A DNA stretch of 64,000 bases from Halostella limicola (lineage in GTDB: Archaea; Halobacteriota; Halobacteria; Halobacteriales; Natronoarchaeaceae), in the NCBI RefSeq assembly GCF_003675875.1, contig NZ_RCDI01000007.1:62001-126000 (forward strand). The letters are read 5' to 3'. The notes under the pieces were generated by a model. That model saw nothing but the letters and a program-made list of their open reading frames with translations, made no database searches and was not told the origin of the DNA. The translations under genes and the position numbers were made by a program. Of the stretch, positions 30,309 through 38,671 are shown piece after piece. How positions within the stretch are numbered: position 1 is the stretch's first letter; every line of letters starts with the position of its first letter.

Positions 30309-31208
30309 ATGGCGCGCATCGTTGACGACGCGACGGAACTCGTCGGATCGACGCCGCTCGTCCGCCTGAACTCCTTCGGCGGCGTGCTGGCGAAACTGGA
30401 GCAGTACAACCCCTACTCCGTCAAGGACCGCATCGCCCGCGAGATGGTCGAGGCGGCCGAGGCGGCCGGCGAACTGGACGCGGACGCGACGGTCGTCGAG
30501 CCGACCAGCGGCAACACGGGGATCGGCCTCGCGTTCGTCTGCGCGGTGGAGGGGTACGACCTGACGCTGACGATGCCGGAGTCGATGAGCGAGGAGCGGC
30601 GCAAACTGCTCGCGAGCATGGGCGCGGACCTCGTGCTGACCGACGCCGACGACGGGATGAGCGGCGCTATCGACGCCGCGAAGGAGCGCAGTCGCGGCGA
30701 CGACGCCGTGATGCTCCGGCAGTTCCGGAACGAGGCGAACCCGCGCGCACACCGCCTCACGACCGGCAAGGAGGTGTGGGAGGCGACCGACGGCGAGGTC
30801 GGCGCGTTCGTCGCCGGCGTCGGCACCGGCGGCACCGTCACGGGCGTCGCAGAGTACCTGACCGAGATCCGCGACGCGGACGCCGATATCGTCGCGGTGG
30901 AACCGGAGCGTTCGGCGGTCCTCTCCGGCGAAGAACCCGGCGACCACGGCATTCAGGGGATCGGTGCGGGGTTCGTGCCCGAGGTGCTGCGCGAGGCGCT
31001 GATCGACGAGATCGAGACCGTCCACCGCGAGGACGCCGTCGCCGCGGCGCGCCGCCTCGCCCGCGAGGAGGGGATCGTCGCGGGGCTCTCGTCCGGGGCG
31101 GCGCTGGTCGCGGCCGAGCGCGTTGCCGAGCGCGACCCAGACGGTCCGGTCGTCACCGTCCTCCCCGACTCGGGCGAGCGGTACCTCTCGACGGACCTGT
31201 ACGAGTAG
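30309..31208 (+). CDS. cysK: cysteine synthase-type PLP enzyme
   Basis: A 299-residue beta-family PLP enzyme forming cysteine from an activated serine and sulfide. The PLP lysine is Lys39 in NPYSVKDR. The substrate loop is EPTSGNTGIGLAF (about 64-76), the phosphate-binding loop GVGTGGTVTG and the C-terminal site GLSSGAALVAA. Whether it prefers O-acetylserine or O-phosphoserine cannot be decided. A perfect palindrome lies 43.5 bp upstream, placing cysteine synthesis in the anaerobic regulon, perhaps for Fe-S and molybdenum cofactor demand. Confidence 0.92.
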   Translation: MARIVDDATELVGSTPLVRLNSFGGVLAKLEQYNPYSVKDRIAREMVEAAEAAGELDADATVVEPTSGNTGIGLAFVCAVEGYDLTLTMPESMSEERRKLLASMGADLVLTDADDGMSGAIDAAKERSRGDDAVMLRQFRNEANPRAHRLTTGKEVWEATDGEVGAFVAGVGTGGTVTGVAEYLTEIRDADADIVAVEPERSAVLSGEEPGDHGIQGIGAGFVPEVLREALIDEIETVHREDAVAAARRLAREEGIVAGLSSGAALVAAERVAERDPDGPVVTVLPDSGERYLSTDLYE

Positions 31209-31332
31209 TCCGCGACGTGCCGGTCGCCGGCGGGGCGGTTCGTCCCCCGGCGCGAGGGCGCTCGTGGCCTTCTCGCGCCGTGGGAATTTCGATGCCGGTA
31301 TTAGTGGGTCCGCACGTACCTCAGAACACACT

Positions 31333-32052
31333 ATGACCGAGAACGCTTCGACGACCGCCGTTGGCCGCCGCGATCTGCTGAAGGCGGCCGGCGCTGCCAG
31401 CATCGCCGCGACCGCCGCTGCGGCCCCCGGGAGCGCCCAGGAAGACGGCTACGGCGACTGGTTCAGCGACGTCAGCAACTTCGACGGTACCGAGGACATG
31501 ACCGGGCAGGACCAGGTGACCGTCGAGGTCGGCGTCGAGGCCAACGACGGGTACTTCGGGTTCGGCCCCGCCGCCGTCCGCGTCGACCCTGGCACCGAGG
31601 TTGTCTGGGAGTGGACCGGGCAGGGCGGACAGCACAACGTGGTCCACGACGGCGGCCAGTTCGAGAGCGACCTCGTTCAGGAAGCGGGATCGACCTTCTC
31701 GCACACGTTCGACGGCGAGGAGGGCGTCTACCTGTACGCCTGCACCCCCCACCAGTCGCTCGGTATGAAGGGCGCGGTCGTCGTCGGCGACGTCGAGGTC
31801 GACGACGAGGCGGCCGGCGGCGGTGGCGGCGGCGACGGTGGCGGCGGCGAAGGCGGTGACGGCGAAGGCGGTGAAGGAGGCGGCGAGGAGAGCGACTACG
31901 GCGGCGGCGGCCCCGGCATCGACGCCGGCGACTTCGACAGCACGCTCGTCGGCGCGAGCATGGTCGCGGCATTCGTCTCGCCGCTCCTCTTCGCGATCTT
32001 CCTGTTCACTCGCCGTCGCGGGTCGGAGTCGGAAGCCCACTACCCGAAGTGA
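31333..32052 (+). CDS. membrane-anchored halocyanin
   Basis: A 239-residue blue copper protein. A Tat signal (GRRDLLKAAG) precedes a cupredoxin domain (about 40-153) with type-1 copper ligands His101, Cys137, His140 and Met145 (CTPHQSLGM). A Gly/Glu spacer (about 161-198) and a C-terminal transmembrane helix (about 205-226) with RRR stop-transfer follow. Unlike the lipoprotein halocyanin at 25260, it is fixed by its C-terminus. It probably carries electrons to terminal reductases or oxidases. No palindrome upstream. Confidence 0.93.
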   Translation: MTENASTTAVGRRDLLKAAGAASIAATAAAAPGSAQEDGYGDWFSDVSNFDGTEDMTGQDQVTVEVGVEANDGYFGFGPAAVRVDPGTEVVWEWTGQGGQHNVVHDGGQFESDLVQEAGSTFSHTFDGEEGVYLYACTPHQSLGMKGAVVVGDVEVDDEAAGGGGGGDGGGGEGGDGEGGEGGGEESDYGGGGPGIDAGDFDSTLVGASMVAAFVSPLLFAIFLFTRRRGSESEAHYPK

Positions 32053-32496
32053 TCACTCGCCGGCGAGGTACGCGAGTTGGGCGGTCAGCTCCCGGCGACG
32101 CTGGCGCGCGATGATCGTCGCGTCGAGCAGGTCGCCGAGGGGTCCGGCTCCGACGGCGAACTCCGTCGTCGCGGTGAGGGTGGTCGCCCCCTCGCGTTCG
32201 TCGCCGGCTCCCCCGCTCTCATCCCCGCCCTGGGACTCCGTGACCTCGTACCGGGTCACCATCTCCTCGAAGATCCCGTCGACCTGCTCGTAGGCCAGGG
32301 CGGCGTCGGACTCGATCACCGACACCGTCAGTTCCATCGTGGCGAGGCTGACGTGGTTGACCACGCGGACCCGGTCGCCGTCGACGTGCACCTCGTCGAA
32401 CCCGGCGGCGTCCATGAGCGCGTCGAGGTCCCGGAGGCGGTCGACCGCGAGTTCGGGCGAAACGTCCGCCGTTCGGGAGACGGAGACCGTCTTCAT
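32053..32496 (-). CDS. SRPBCC-fold (CoxG-like) protein
   Basis: A 147-residue single-domain protein with the START/SRPBCC pattern: VSVSRTADVSPELAVDRLRDLDALMDAAG, then beta strands (VHVDGDRVRVV, ALAYEQVDGIFEEMVTRYEV) and a C-terminal helix GPLGDLLDATIIARQRRRELTAQL. These fold around hydrophobic ligands; CoxG-like members associate with the membrane. Its stop immediately follows that of the convergent halocyanin gene. Ligand unknown. Confidence 0.8.
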   Translation of the reverse strand: MKTVSVSRTADVSPELAVDRLRDLDALMDAAGFDEVHVDGDRVRVVNHVSLATMELTVSVIESDAALAYEQVDGIFEEMVTRYEVTESQGGDESGGAGDEREGATTLTATTEFAVGAGPLGDLLDATIIARQRRRELTAQLAYLAGE

Positions 32497-32608
32497 GTCC
32501 CTGGGTTCGCTTCCGGGACGCTTGAACTACGCGGTGGGTTTTCACTGGGTGAGAATGCCCGCCTGTTTATACCTCACTGAACGGCGCAGTCGTCGGTAGG
32601 CAGATGCC

Positions 32609-32935
32609 ATGTATCCACAAGAACTCGTGATCGTCGCGAGCAAGACGGCGACGCTCCTCTGTGGGGGCCTCGTGACGACGCTCGCGTACCGGGCGTACCT
32701 CCGGACGCGCTCGCCGGCGCTGCGGGCGCTCGCGTTCGGTCTCGGCTTCGTCACCGTCGGCGCGCTGATCGCCGGCGGCCTTCACCAGCTGGTCGGCGTC
32801 CCCATCGAGACGGGCATCGCGGTCCAGGGCGCGTTCACCGCGCTCGGGTTCGTCGTGCTCGCGTACTCGCTGTACGCCAACTCCGCGACCGAGGAATCGC
32901 GCAGTCCCGTCTCCGGCGACGAGATCGGTCGATAA
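32609..32935 (+). CDS. small membrane protein, DUF7521-type (paralog of 29917)
   Basis: A 108-residue protein with three hydrophobic segments (about 5-25, 38-60, 66-88) and a short polar tail. It shares the RSPALRALAFG loop and overall plan with the 90-residue protein at 29917 but lacks an adjacent winged-helix gene. A TATA-like TTTATA lies upstream near 32566. Function unknown. Confidence 0.78.
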   Translation: MYPQELVIVASKTATLLCGGLVTTLAYRAYLRTRSPALRALAFGLGFVTVGALIAGGLHQLVGVPIETGIAVQGAFTALGFVVLAYSLYANSATEESRSPVSGDEIGR

Positions 32936-33068
32936 CGCCGCCCCAACGCCGCGTGATCGCGGCACGGATAGCCGCTGGTCCGTCCCCGCCCGCGTTTCTC
33001 GCGTGGCCCTACGGCCCCGCCCGTCGCGACCCGCAAGCCGTTTGTTCGCCCCGCCGCAAGGGGTGGCA

Positions 33069-34973
33069 GTGACCGATTCAGAGGAGCCGAACGCGGAGTC
33101 CGACCCGTCTTCGGATCCGGAGCCGGATCCGACCACGGACGCGGAACCGGAACCGAACCCGAGTCCGGACGCGGACCCGGTATCGCTGGACGCGTTCCAC
33201 GACGTGCTGGAAGACCGCGATCGCCCGGTCGTGACGGCGAGCGAGGTCGCCCGCCGGCTCGACCGCTCGCAGGCCGCGGCCGACGACGCCCTCTCCGCGC
33301 TCGCCGAGTCGGACGACGTCGAGCGGCTCGACGTGGAGAACGACCCCGTCGTCTGGTTCCCGTCGGACTGGGCCGCGCTGGCCGACCGCGAGCGCGTGAC
33401 CCTGTTCCCGGAGCGCCGCGAGATCGTCGTCGACCAGCCGACGCAGTTCACCCGCGCGCAGCTGTCGCAGTTCGCGCACCTCGCCGACACCAACGGCTCC
33501 GGCGGCTACGTGTACGAACTCCGGCGGGAGGACGTCTGGCAGGCGCCGTACGACTCCCTCGACGACCTGCTCCGGACCGTCCGGCAGGTCCTGCCCGAGT
33601 CCTCGCCCCACGTCGAGGCGTGGATCGAGGACCAGTGGAAGCGCGCCCACCAGTTCGTCCTCCGGACCCACGAGGAGGGCTACACCGTCCTCGAAGCCGC
33701 GAGCGACGACCTGATGGGCAACGTCGCCCGACAGAAGCTCGACGACGGCCAGCTGCGCGCGCCCATCGAGGACGACGTCTCCTGGGTCGCCGAGGACCGC
33801 GTCGCCGAGGTCAAGCGGATCCTCTACGAGGCGGGCTACCCGGTGCAGGACGAGCGCGACCTGGACGAGGGCGACGCCCTCGACGTGGAACTGAACGTCG
33901 ACCTGCGACACTACCAGCGCGAGTGGGTCAGCGAGTTCACCGACGTGAAGTCGGGCGTGCTCGTCGGCCCGCCCGGCAGCGGCAAGACCGTCGCCGCGAT
34001 GGGCGTGCTCGCGGCGGTCGGCGGCGAGACGCTGATCCTCGTCCCCAGCCGGGAACTCGCCAGCCAGTGGCGCGACGAACTGCTCGCCCGCACGACGCTC
34101 ACCGCCGACCTGATCGGGGAGTACCACGGCGGGAAAAAGCAGATCCGGCCCGTCACCATCGCGACGTACCAGACCGCGGGCATGGACCGGCATCGGCAGC
34201 TGTTCGACGAGCGCCGGTGGGGACTCATCGTCTACGACGAGGTGCACCACGTGCCGTCGGCGGTGTACCGCCGGAGCACCGAACTCCAGACCAAGCACCG
34301 CCTCGGCCTCTCCGCCACCCCGATCCGGGAGGACGACCGCGAGAAGGACATCTTCACGCTCATCGGGCCGCCCATCGGCACCGACTGGGACGCGCTGTTC
34401 GAGGCCGGGTTCGTTCAGGAACCGGAGGTCGAGATCCGGTACGTGCCCTGGGGATCCGACGAGCGACAGGAGGAACACGCGAGCACGAAGGGCCACGACC
34501 GCCGGCAGGTCGCGGCGACGAACCCCGCGAAGCTCCGCGAGGTGCGCCACCTGCTCGCGACCCACCGCGACGCGAAGGCGCTCGTCTTCGTCGAGTACCT
34601 CGACCACGGCGACGCGCTCGCGGAGGCGCTGAACGTCCCCTTCCTCAGCGGCGAGACGCGCCACGCGCGCCGCGAGAAGCTCCTCTCGGAGTTCCGCCAC
34701 GGGCAGCGCGACACGCTCGTCATCTCCCGGGTGGGCGACGAGGGGATCGATCTCCCCGACGCCGACATGGTCATCGTGGCTTCGGGCCTCGGCGGATCGC
34801 GCCGCCAGGGTGCCCAGCGCGCCGGCCGGGCGATGCGACCGGCGGGCAACGCCCTGATGTACGTCCTCGCGACCCGCGGAACGACGGAGGAGGACTTCGC
34901 GAAGCGCCAGGTCCAGCACCTCTCCGCGAAGGGGATCCGCGTCCGCGAACAGGACGCCGAAACGGCGGACTGA
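33069..34973 (+). CDS. rad25: Rad25/XPB-type superfamily 2 DNA helicase
   Basis: A 634-residue protein, GTG start. The acidic N-terminal tail (about 1-40, with EPDPTTDAEPEPNPSPD) is low in complexity; a winged-helix-like part follows (about 45-90). The helicase core starts near residue 278 (LRHYQREWV). Motif I is GPPGSGKT (about 299-306), motif II DEVHH (about 389-393), motif III GLSATP and motif VI QRAGRAMRP. This is the archaeal XPB group used in DNA repair and perhaps transcription-coupled remodelling. No regulon palindrome, so it marks the right end of the respiration island. Confidence 0.9.
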   Translation: MTDSEEPNAESDPSSDPEPDPTTDAEPEPNPSPDADPVSLDAFHDVLEDRDRPVVTASEVARRLDRSQAAADDALSALAESDDVERLDVENDPVVWFPSDWAALADRERVTLFPERREIVVDQPTQFTRAQLSQFAHLADTNGSGGYVYELRREDVWQAPYDSLDDLLRTVRQVLPESSPHVEAWIEDQWKRAHQFVLRTHEEGYTVLEAASDDLMGNVARQKLDDGQLRAPIEDDVSWVAEDRVAEVKRILYEAGYPVQDERDLDEGDALDVELNVDLRHYQREWVSEFTDVKSGVLVGPPGSGKTVAAMGVLAAVGGETLILVPSRELASQWRDELLARTTLTADLIGEYHGGKKQIRPVTIATYQTAGMDRHRQLFDERRWGLIVYDEVHHVPSAVYRRSTELQTKHRLGLSATPIREDDREKDIFTLIGPPIGTDWDALFEAGFVQEPEVEIRYVPWGSDERQEEHASTKGHDRRQVAATNPAKLREVRHLLATHRDAKALVFVEYLDHGDALAEALNVPFLSGETRHARREKLLSEFRHGQRDTLVISRVGDEGIDLPDADMVIVASGLGGSRRQGAQRAGRAMRPAGNALMYVLATRGTTEEDFAKRQVQHLSAKGIRVREQDAETAD

Positions 34974-35070
34974 CCCGCGGGCTCTCGATCGCTGCTCGCA
35001 CGGCGGGTCGTCGGCCGCGAACTGTTGATCAGTCGCGAGGAAGCGATGGCCTAACGCGGATACGAACGTG

Positions 35071-35077
35071 ATAACAA
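35071..35077 (+). promoter_or_regulatory. ATAACAA element
   Basis: Exact ATAACAA followed by AGG, in the 287-bp gap upstream of the glycosyltransferase at 35261 (183 bp before its ATG). One of eight such elements in the polysaccharide cluster. Confidence 0.45.
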
Positions 35078-35260
35078 AGGCCGGATCGACACGAGTAATA
35101 CGTACTCACTATGCTCCATCGGTTCACATACTTCGATGACTGCGTCGCTCTCGCTTCGGCACGTCTCGACCCCAGAGACCGGTGCGGCAGGGGAACCGGC
35201 CGCGAGCATCGCCTCGAACCGCTCACGGGCCATCGCGACGGCCGATGTCCCTCGTGACTG

Positions 35261-36193
35261 ATGCGCGTTCTACAACTCGTCACGAACGGCGGCGCGCGCT
35301 TCTTCGAGCAACAGATCGAGGCGCTCGAGGCCAGAGGGGTCGAGTGCACGACGCTCAGCCTCTCGTCGAAGACGCAGCAGGACGCCGACCAGACCCGTTC
35401 GATCGGGACGTACTTCGAACTGTACCCCAAGGTCCTCAAGCAGTCGTTCGAGTCCCACGACCTCGTCCACGCGAACTACGGTCTCACGGCGCCGCACGCG
35501 CTGGCGCAGCCGAACCTCCCGGTCGTGCTCTCGCTGTGGGGGTCGGACCTGATGGGGCCGGCCGCCCCCGTCTCGAAGTTCTGCGCGCAGTACTGCGACG
35601 CGGTCATCGTGATGTCCGAACGGATGGCCGACGAACTCGACTGCGACTGTTACGTGATCCCGCACGGGGTCGACCTGAACCGGTTCCAACCACGTTCGCC
35701 ACGGGAAGCGAAGGAGGAACTCGGCTGGGACCCCGACAAGAAGCACGTCCTCTTCCCGTACGCCTCCGAGCGGGAAGTCAAGAACTTCTCGCGCGCCGAC
35801 CGCGTGGCCGCCGCCGCCGACGAGCGCGTCGACGCCGACGTCGAACTACACCAGGTGTACGGTATCCCGCACAAGCGCGTCGCCGTTCACATGAACGCGG
35901 CCGACGCGCTCCTCATCACGTCGAAGCGGGAGGGCTCCCCGAACACGGTCAAGGAGGCGCTCGCCTGCAACACGCCGATCGTCTCGACCGACGTCGGGGA
36001 CGTCCCCGAGCGGCTGGAAGACGTCCACCTGTCGCACGTCGGCCGTACCGACCAGGAGCTCGTCGACGCGCTCGTCGACGTCCTGGTCGCCGATGAAGCC
36101 TCTGACGGCCGGAAGGAGGCTCAGGAGATAAGTTTGGAACGCATGGGCGAACGCATCGCGGGCGTCTATCAGGACGTCCTCGCGGACCAGTAA
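35261..36193 (+). CDS. GT4-type glycosyltransferase
   Basis: A 310-residue GT-B glycosyltransferase. The N-terminal half has VTNGGARFFEQQIEALEARG and the acceptor-side LVHANYGLTAPHALA. The hinge carries VIPHGVDLNRF (about 129-139). The donor-binding motif is SKREGSPNTVKEALACNTPIVSTDVGD (about 222-248), the E-x7-E site of family 4 enzymes. It transfers a nucleotide-sugar residue to a growing glycan in the cytoplasm. It is short for the family (usual 350-400). First gene of the surface-glycan cluster. Confidence 0.88.
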   Translation: MRVLQLVTNGGARFFEQQIEALEARGVECTTLSLSSKTQQDADQTRSIGTYFELYPKVLKQSFESHDLVHANYGLTAPHALAQPNLPVVLSLWGSDLMGPAAPVSKFCAQYCDAVIVMSERMADELDCDCYVIPHGVDLNRFQPRSPREAKEELGWDPDKKHVLFPYASEREVKNFSRADRVAAAADERVDADVELHQVYGIPHKRVAVHMNAADALLITSKREGSPNTVKEALACNTPIVSTDVGDVPERLEDVHLSHVGRTDQELVDALVDVLVADEASDGRKEAQEISLERMGERIAGVYQDVLADQ

Positions 36194-36589
36194 ACGGAAC
36201 GGAAAGCGTGACCGAACGAACGTCGCTCCGAGCGGATGACGGCGGGTCCGCGAGCGGCGGCACGATACCGGCGCGTCTCCTGCCCGCCGCTTCGGACTAC
36301 GCACCCGGATCGCAGATCGGCACTGTCATTTTTTCCTTCGTAGACGGATCCTATCGGAAATTCGGCCGATCTCCCCGTTCGCCTGCTCGCTGTAAGGAGC
36401 TTATAACAACAAACCAATACGAGCCAGTAACACGAAAATGATATCTCGGATCGAGGGTCGAACGAACCGTAGCGAAGGCGCACGCGGCCGACGCCGTTCT
36501 ACGAGCGCGGTTTCCGCAGCCGGCGTCGGGTCCAGGGCCACCTCGGCGCGGCGCGGCGACCAACTGTCGGACGGGGTGGATCGCTCGTG
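36194..36589. other. intergenic gap with an ATAACAA element at 36403-36409
   Basis: A 396-bp region with an AT-rich stretch at 36390-36440. It contains CTTATAACAACAAACC, whose ATAACAA ends 180 bp before the deacetylase ATG. Short open frames here have no credible coding features. Confidence 0.5.
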
Positions 36590-37474
36590 ATGGAGGACGC
36601 CGAGTACGCGCTCTGTCTCACCCACGACGTCGACCGTCCGTACAAGACGTACCAGTCGCTGTACTACGCGATCACGGAGCGCGACCCGTCTCACCTGCGG
36701 TCGCTCGCCCCGGGTGCGAACCCGTACTGGCAGTTCGAGACGGTGATGGAGTTAGAGGAGGAGCTCGGCGTGCGGTCGGCGTTTTACTTCCTCAACGAGA
36801 AACACCTCTTCCGGGAGAAGTCCCCGACCGACTGGTTCCGGCTGGAAAACTGGAAGCGGTACATCGGCCGGTACGATATCGAGTCGCCGGAGATGGTCGA
36901 CGTCATCCAGACGCTCGACGACGGCGGGTGGGAGATCGGGCTGCACGGCTCTTACGAGTCCTACACCGACCCGGAGCGCCTGAAATACGAGAAGGAGGCG
37001 CTCGAGGACGTCCTCGGCCACTCGATCACCGGGTGCCGCCAGCACTACCTCAATCTCTCTATCCCCGAGACGTGGCGATACCACCGGGAGATCGGGTTCC
37101 AGTACGACGCCAGTCTCGGAGCGAAGACCGAGTACGGCTTCAAGTACGGCGACGACGTCAAGCACCCCTTCGACGACGAGTTCGCGGTGTTCCCCCTGAC
37201 CATCATGGAGGTGGGTCTCCCCGGAGTGTCGACCGACATCGAGGGCGCCTGGGAGGAGTGTCGCCGCATCCTCGACGAGGCCGGGGAGCGCCAGGCCGTC
37301 GTCACCATTCTCTGGCACCTCCGCATGTTCAACGAACAGGAGTTCCCCGGGTATCGCCGTCTCTACCGTCGTATCGTCGAATACGCGCTCGAACAGGGCG
37401 CGTGGGTGGGCCCGCCCGAGGAACTGTACGAGGAGATCGTTCAGGAGGGCACGACCCCAAACACGCTCGGATAG
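36590..37474 (+). CDS. polysaccharide deacetylase-type protein
   Basis: A 294-residue protein of the NodB-like deacetylase superfamily. The metal-site Asp pair is in LTHDVDRPY (His12, Asp13, Asp15); WEIGLHGSYESY (about 110-121) supplies the second His motif, and TILWHLRMFNEQEFPGY lies near the C-terminus. ATG 36590 was chosen; a GTG directly before it is possible. It would remove N-acetyl groups from surface glycans, or act on a lipid-linked intermediate. A second member is at 48526. Confidence 0.82.
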   Translation: MEDAEYALCLTHDVDRPYKTYQSLYYAITERDPSHLRSLAPGANPYWQFETVMELEEELGVRSAFYFLNEKHLFREKSPTDWFRLENWKRYIGRYDIESPEMVDVIQTLDDGGWEIGLHGSYESYTDPERLKYEKEALEDVLGHSITGCRQHYLNLSIPETWRYHREIGFQYDASLGAKTEYGFKYGDDVKHPFDDEFAVFPLTIMEVGLPGVSTDIEGAWEECRRILDEAGERQAVVTILWHLRMFNEQEFPGYRRLYRRIVEYALEQGAWVGPPEELYEEIVQEGTTPNTLG

Positions 37475-37538
37475 CCCTTTCTGGATACCGTTTCGTGTCG
37501 GGCCTTCGCCCCCTTACGTACGAGGGGGTGCGGCCGGC

Positions 37539-38513
37539 TTACTCGGTCGAGATTTCGAGGTAGACGGTCCGATAGGCGTTCTCCATCGACGGGTCTTCCG
37601 GAGGCTCGCCCTTGTAGAGGAGGACGGCGACTCTGATGTCGTCGCCCGTCATCTCGGGTTCGAGCGTGAGCCGTTCCCGTGTGGACTCGTTTTGGCCGAC
37701 GCTGGCCTGGAACCGCTGGAGCTCTTCGGTCTCCAGGACCGACGCGTTCCCGTCCGAGAAGTCGACGCGCTGGGTCTCTACGACGGCGGTGTACTCCACG
37801 GGTTCGCCCTCGTGGTTCGACACGCCGACGGTGAGCGGGAGTTCGCCGTCGCCCCCGACCTCCGTCGTGTAGTTCGTGGCGACGAGTTCGCCCGACTCGT
37901 TCTCCGAGAGGAGATAGAGTTCGGTGTGAGGGTCCTCTTGCGGGGCCTCCGCGACGGCGTACGCACCGGTCGCCAGCACGACCAGGAGCGCCCCTACGGC
38001 CATGACCGTCCACAGCTGCTCCCTGCCGGGCTTGCGGACGAAGTCCCCCGACAGCACGGACGCGACGGCCGGCCCCACCGGGAGTTCGTAGCGGCGGTGC
38101 CGGTCGATCTGCCCCCGACGAACGGCGCCGACGAGGAGCAGAACCGCCGACAGCACGCCGACGATCGCGACGAGCGGAACCGGTTCGATCCCGACGGGCG
38201 TGAAGTTCAACGCGATAGCGATAGTGCTGACGAGCACGATAGTCCCGCCGAGCGAGTACGCGAGCCGCTCGGCGACGTTTATTCCGCCGGAGAACGGCGA
38301 CGCATCGTACAGCGGCGTGTTGTCCGACTTCGAGGGCCGGCTGGGAAACAGCACCGTCGTCAGGGCGTATCCAGGAACGAACAGGAGGAGGGGGAGGCCG
38401 AAAAGGACCTGTAGCGGCCCGATCTCACTCGTGACAGCGAGTGCTGCCCCCACGATCACCAACAACAGTAACGGGACGTCAAGCGGTACCTTCTCGGTCA
38501 GACCGTCAGTCAT
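37539..38513 (-). CDS. DUF1616 membrane protein
   Basis: A 324-residue protein with four hydrophobic helices in the first half (about 13-30, 35-53, 88-105, 112-130) and another near 163-184. A soluble extracytoplasmic beta domain follows (about 190-324) with LYLLSENESGELVATNYTTEV and LPLTVGVSNHEGEPVEYTAVVE. This is the DUF1616 pattern, frequent beside archaeal glycosylation genes. Function unknown. An ATAACAA element (minus strand, 38543-38549) lies 30-36 bp before the ATG, the place of a TATA box for a leaderless transcript. Confidence 0.88.
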   Translation of the reverse strand: MTDGLTEKVPLDVPLLLLVIVGAALAVTSEIGPLQVLFGLPLLLFVPGYALTTVLFPSRPSKSDNTPLYDASPFSGGINVAERLAYSLGGTIVLVSTIAIALNFTPVGIEPVPLVAIVGVLSAVLLLVGAVRRGQIDRHRRYELPVGPAVASVLSGDFVRKPGREQLWTVMAVGALLVVLATGAYAVAEAPQEDPHTELYLLSENESGELVATNYTTEVGGDGELPLTVGVSNHEGEPVEYTAVVETQRVDFSDGNASVLETEELQRFQASVGQNESTRERLTLEPEMTGDDIRVAVLLYKGEPPEDPSMENAYRTVYLEISTE

Positions 38514-38542
38514 TCGCCTCTTTCTGAGCCGACAACAGCACT

Positions 38543-38549
38543 TTGTTAT
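38543..38549 (-). promoter_or_regulatory. ATAACAA element in TATA position of the DUF1616 gene
   Basis: Reads TATAACAAAG on the minus strand, 30-36 bp before the start at 38513. Confidence 0.5.
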
Positions 38550-38637
38550 ACTCTCTATTCTAGTGGTAACTCGGTCAAAAATGTAGATGAGTATTCATAA
38601 GGTAGGTTTCGGGACGGCTAACAGCCCTATTCCGCTC

Positions 38638-38644
38638 ATAACAA
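38638..38644 (+). promoter_or_regulatory. ATAACAA element in TATA position of the beta-helix gene
   Basis: CTCATAACAATG, 28-34 bp before the GTG start at 38672. With the minus-strand copy at 38543 it marks a divergent promoter pair. Confidence 0.5.
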
Positions 38645-38671
38645 TGTGGTCAGGATACCAGAGGGGCGGGT

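Noticed and set aside
35051..35233. 60-residue minus-strand open frame before the glycosyltransferase gene
   Set aside because: No recognisable domain, overlaps the ATAACAA-containing promoter region, and composition is not convincing.
36208..36441. 77-residue open frame in the 36.2-36.6 kb gap
   Set aside because: Non-acidic, Arg/Ser-rich translation across an AT-rich promoter-like stretch; no family resemblance.
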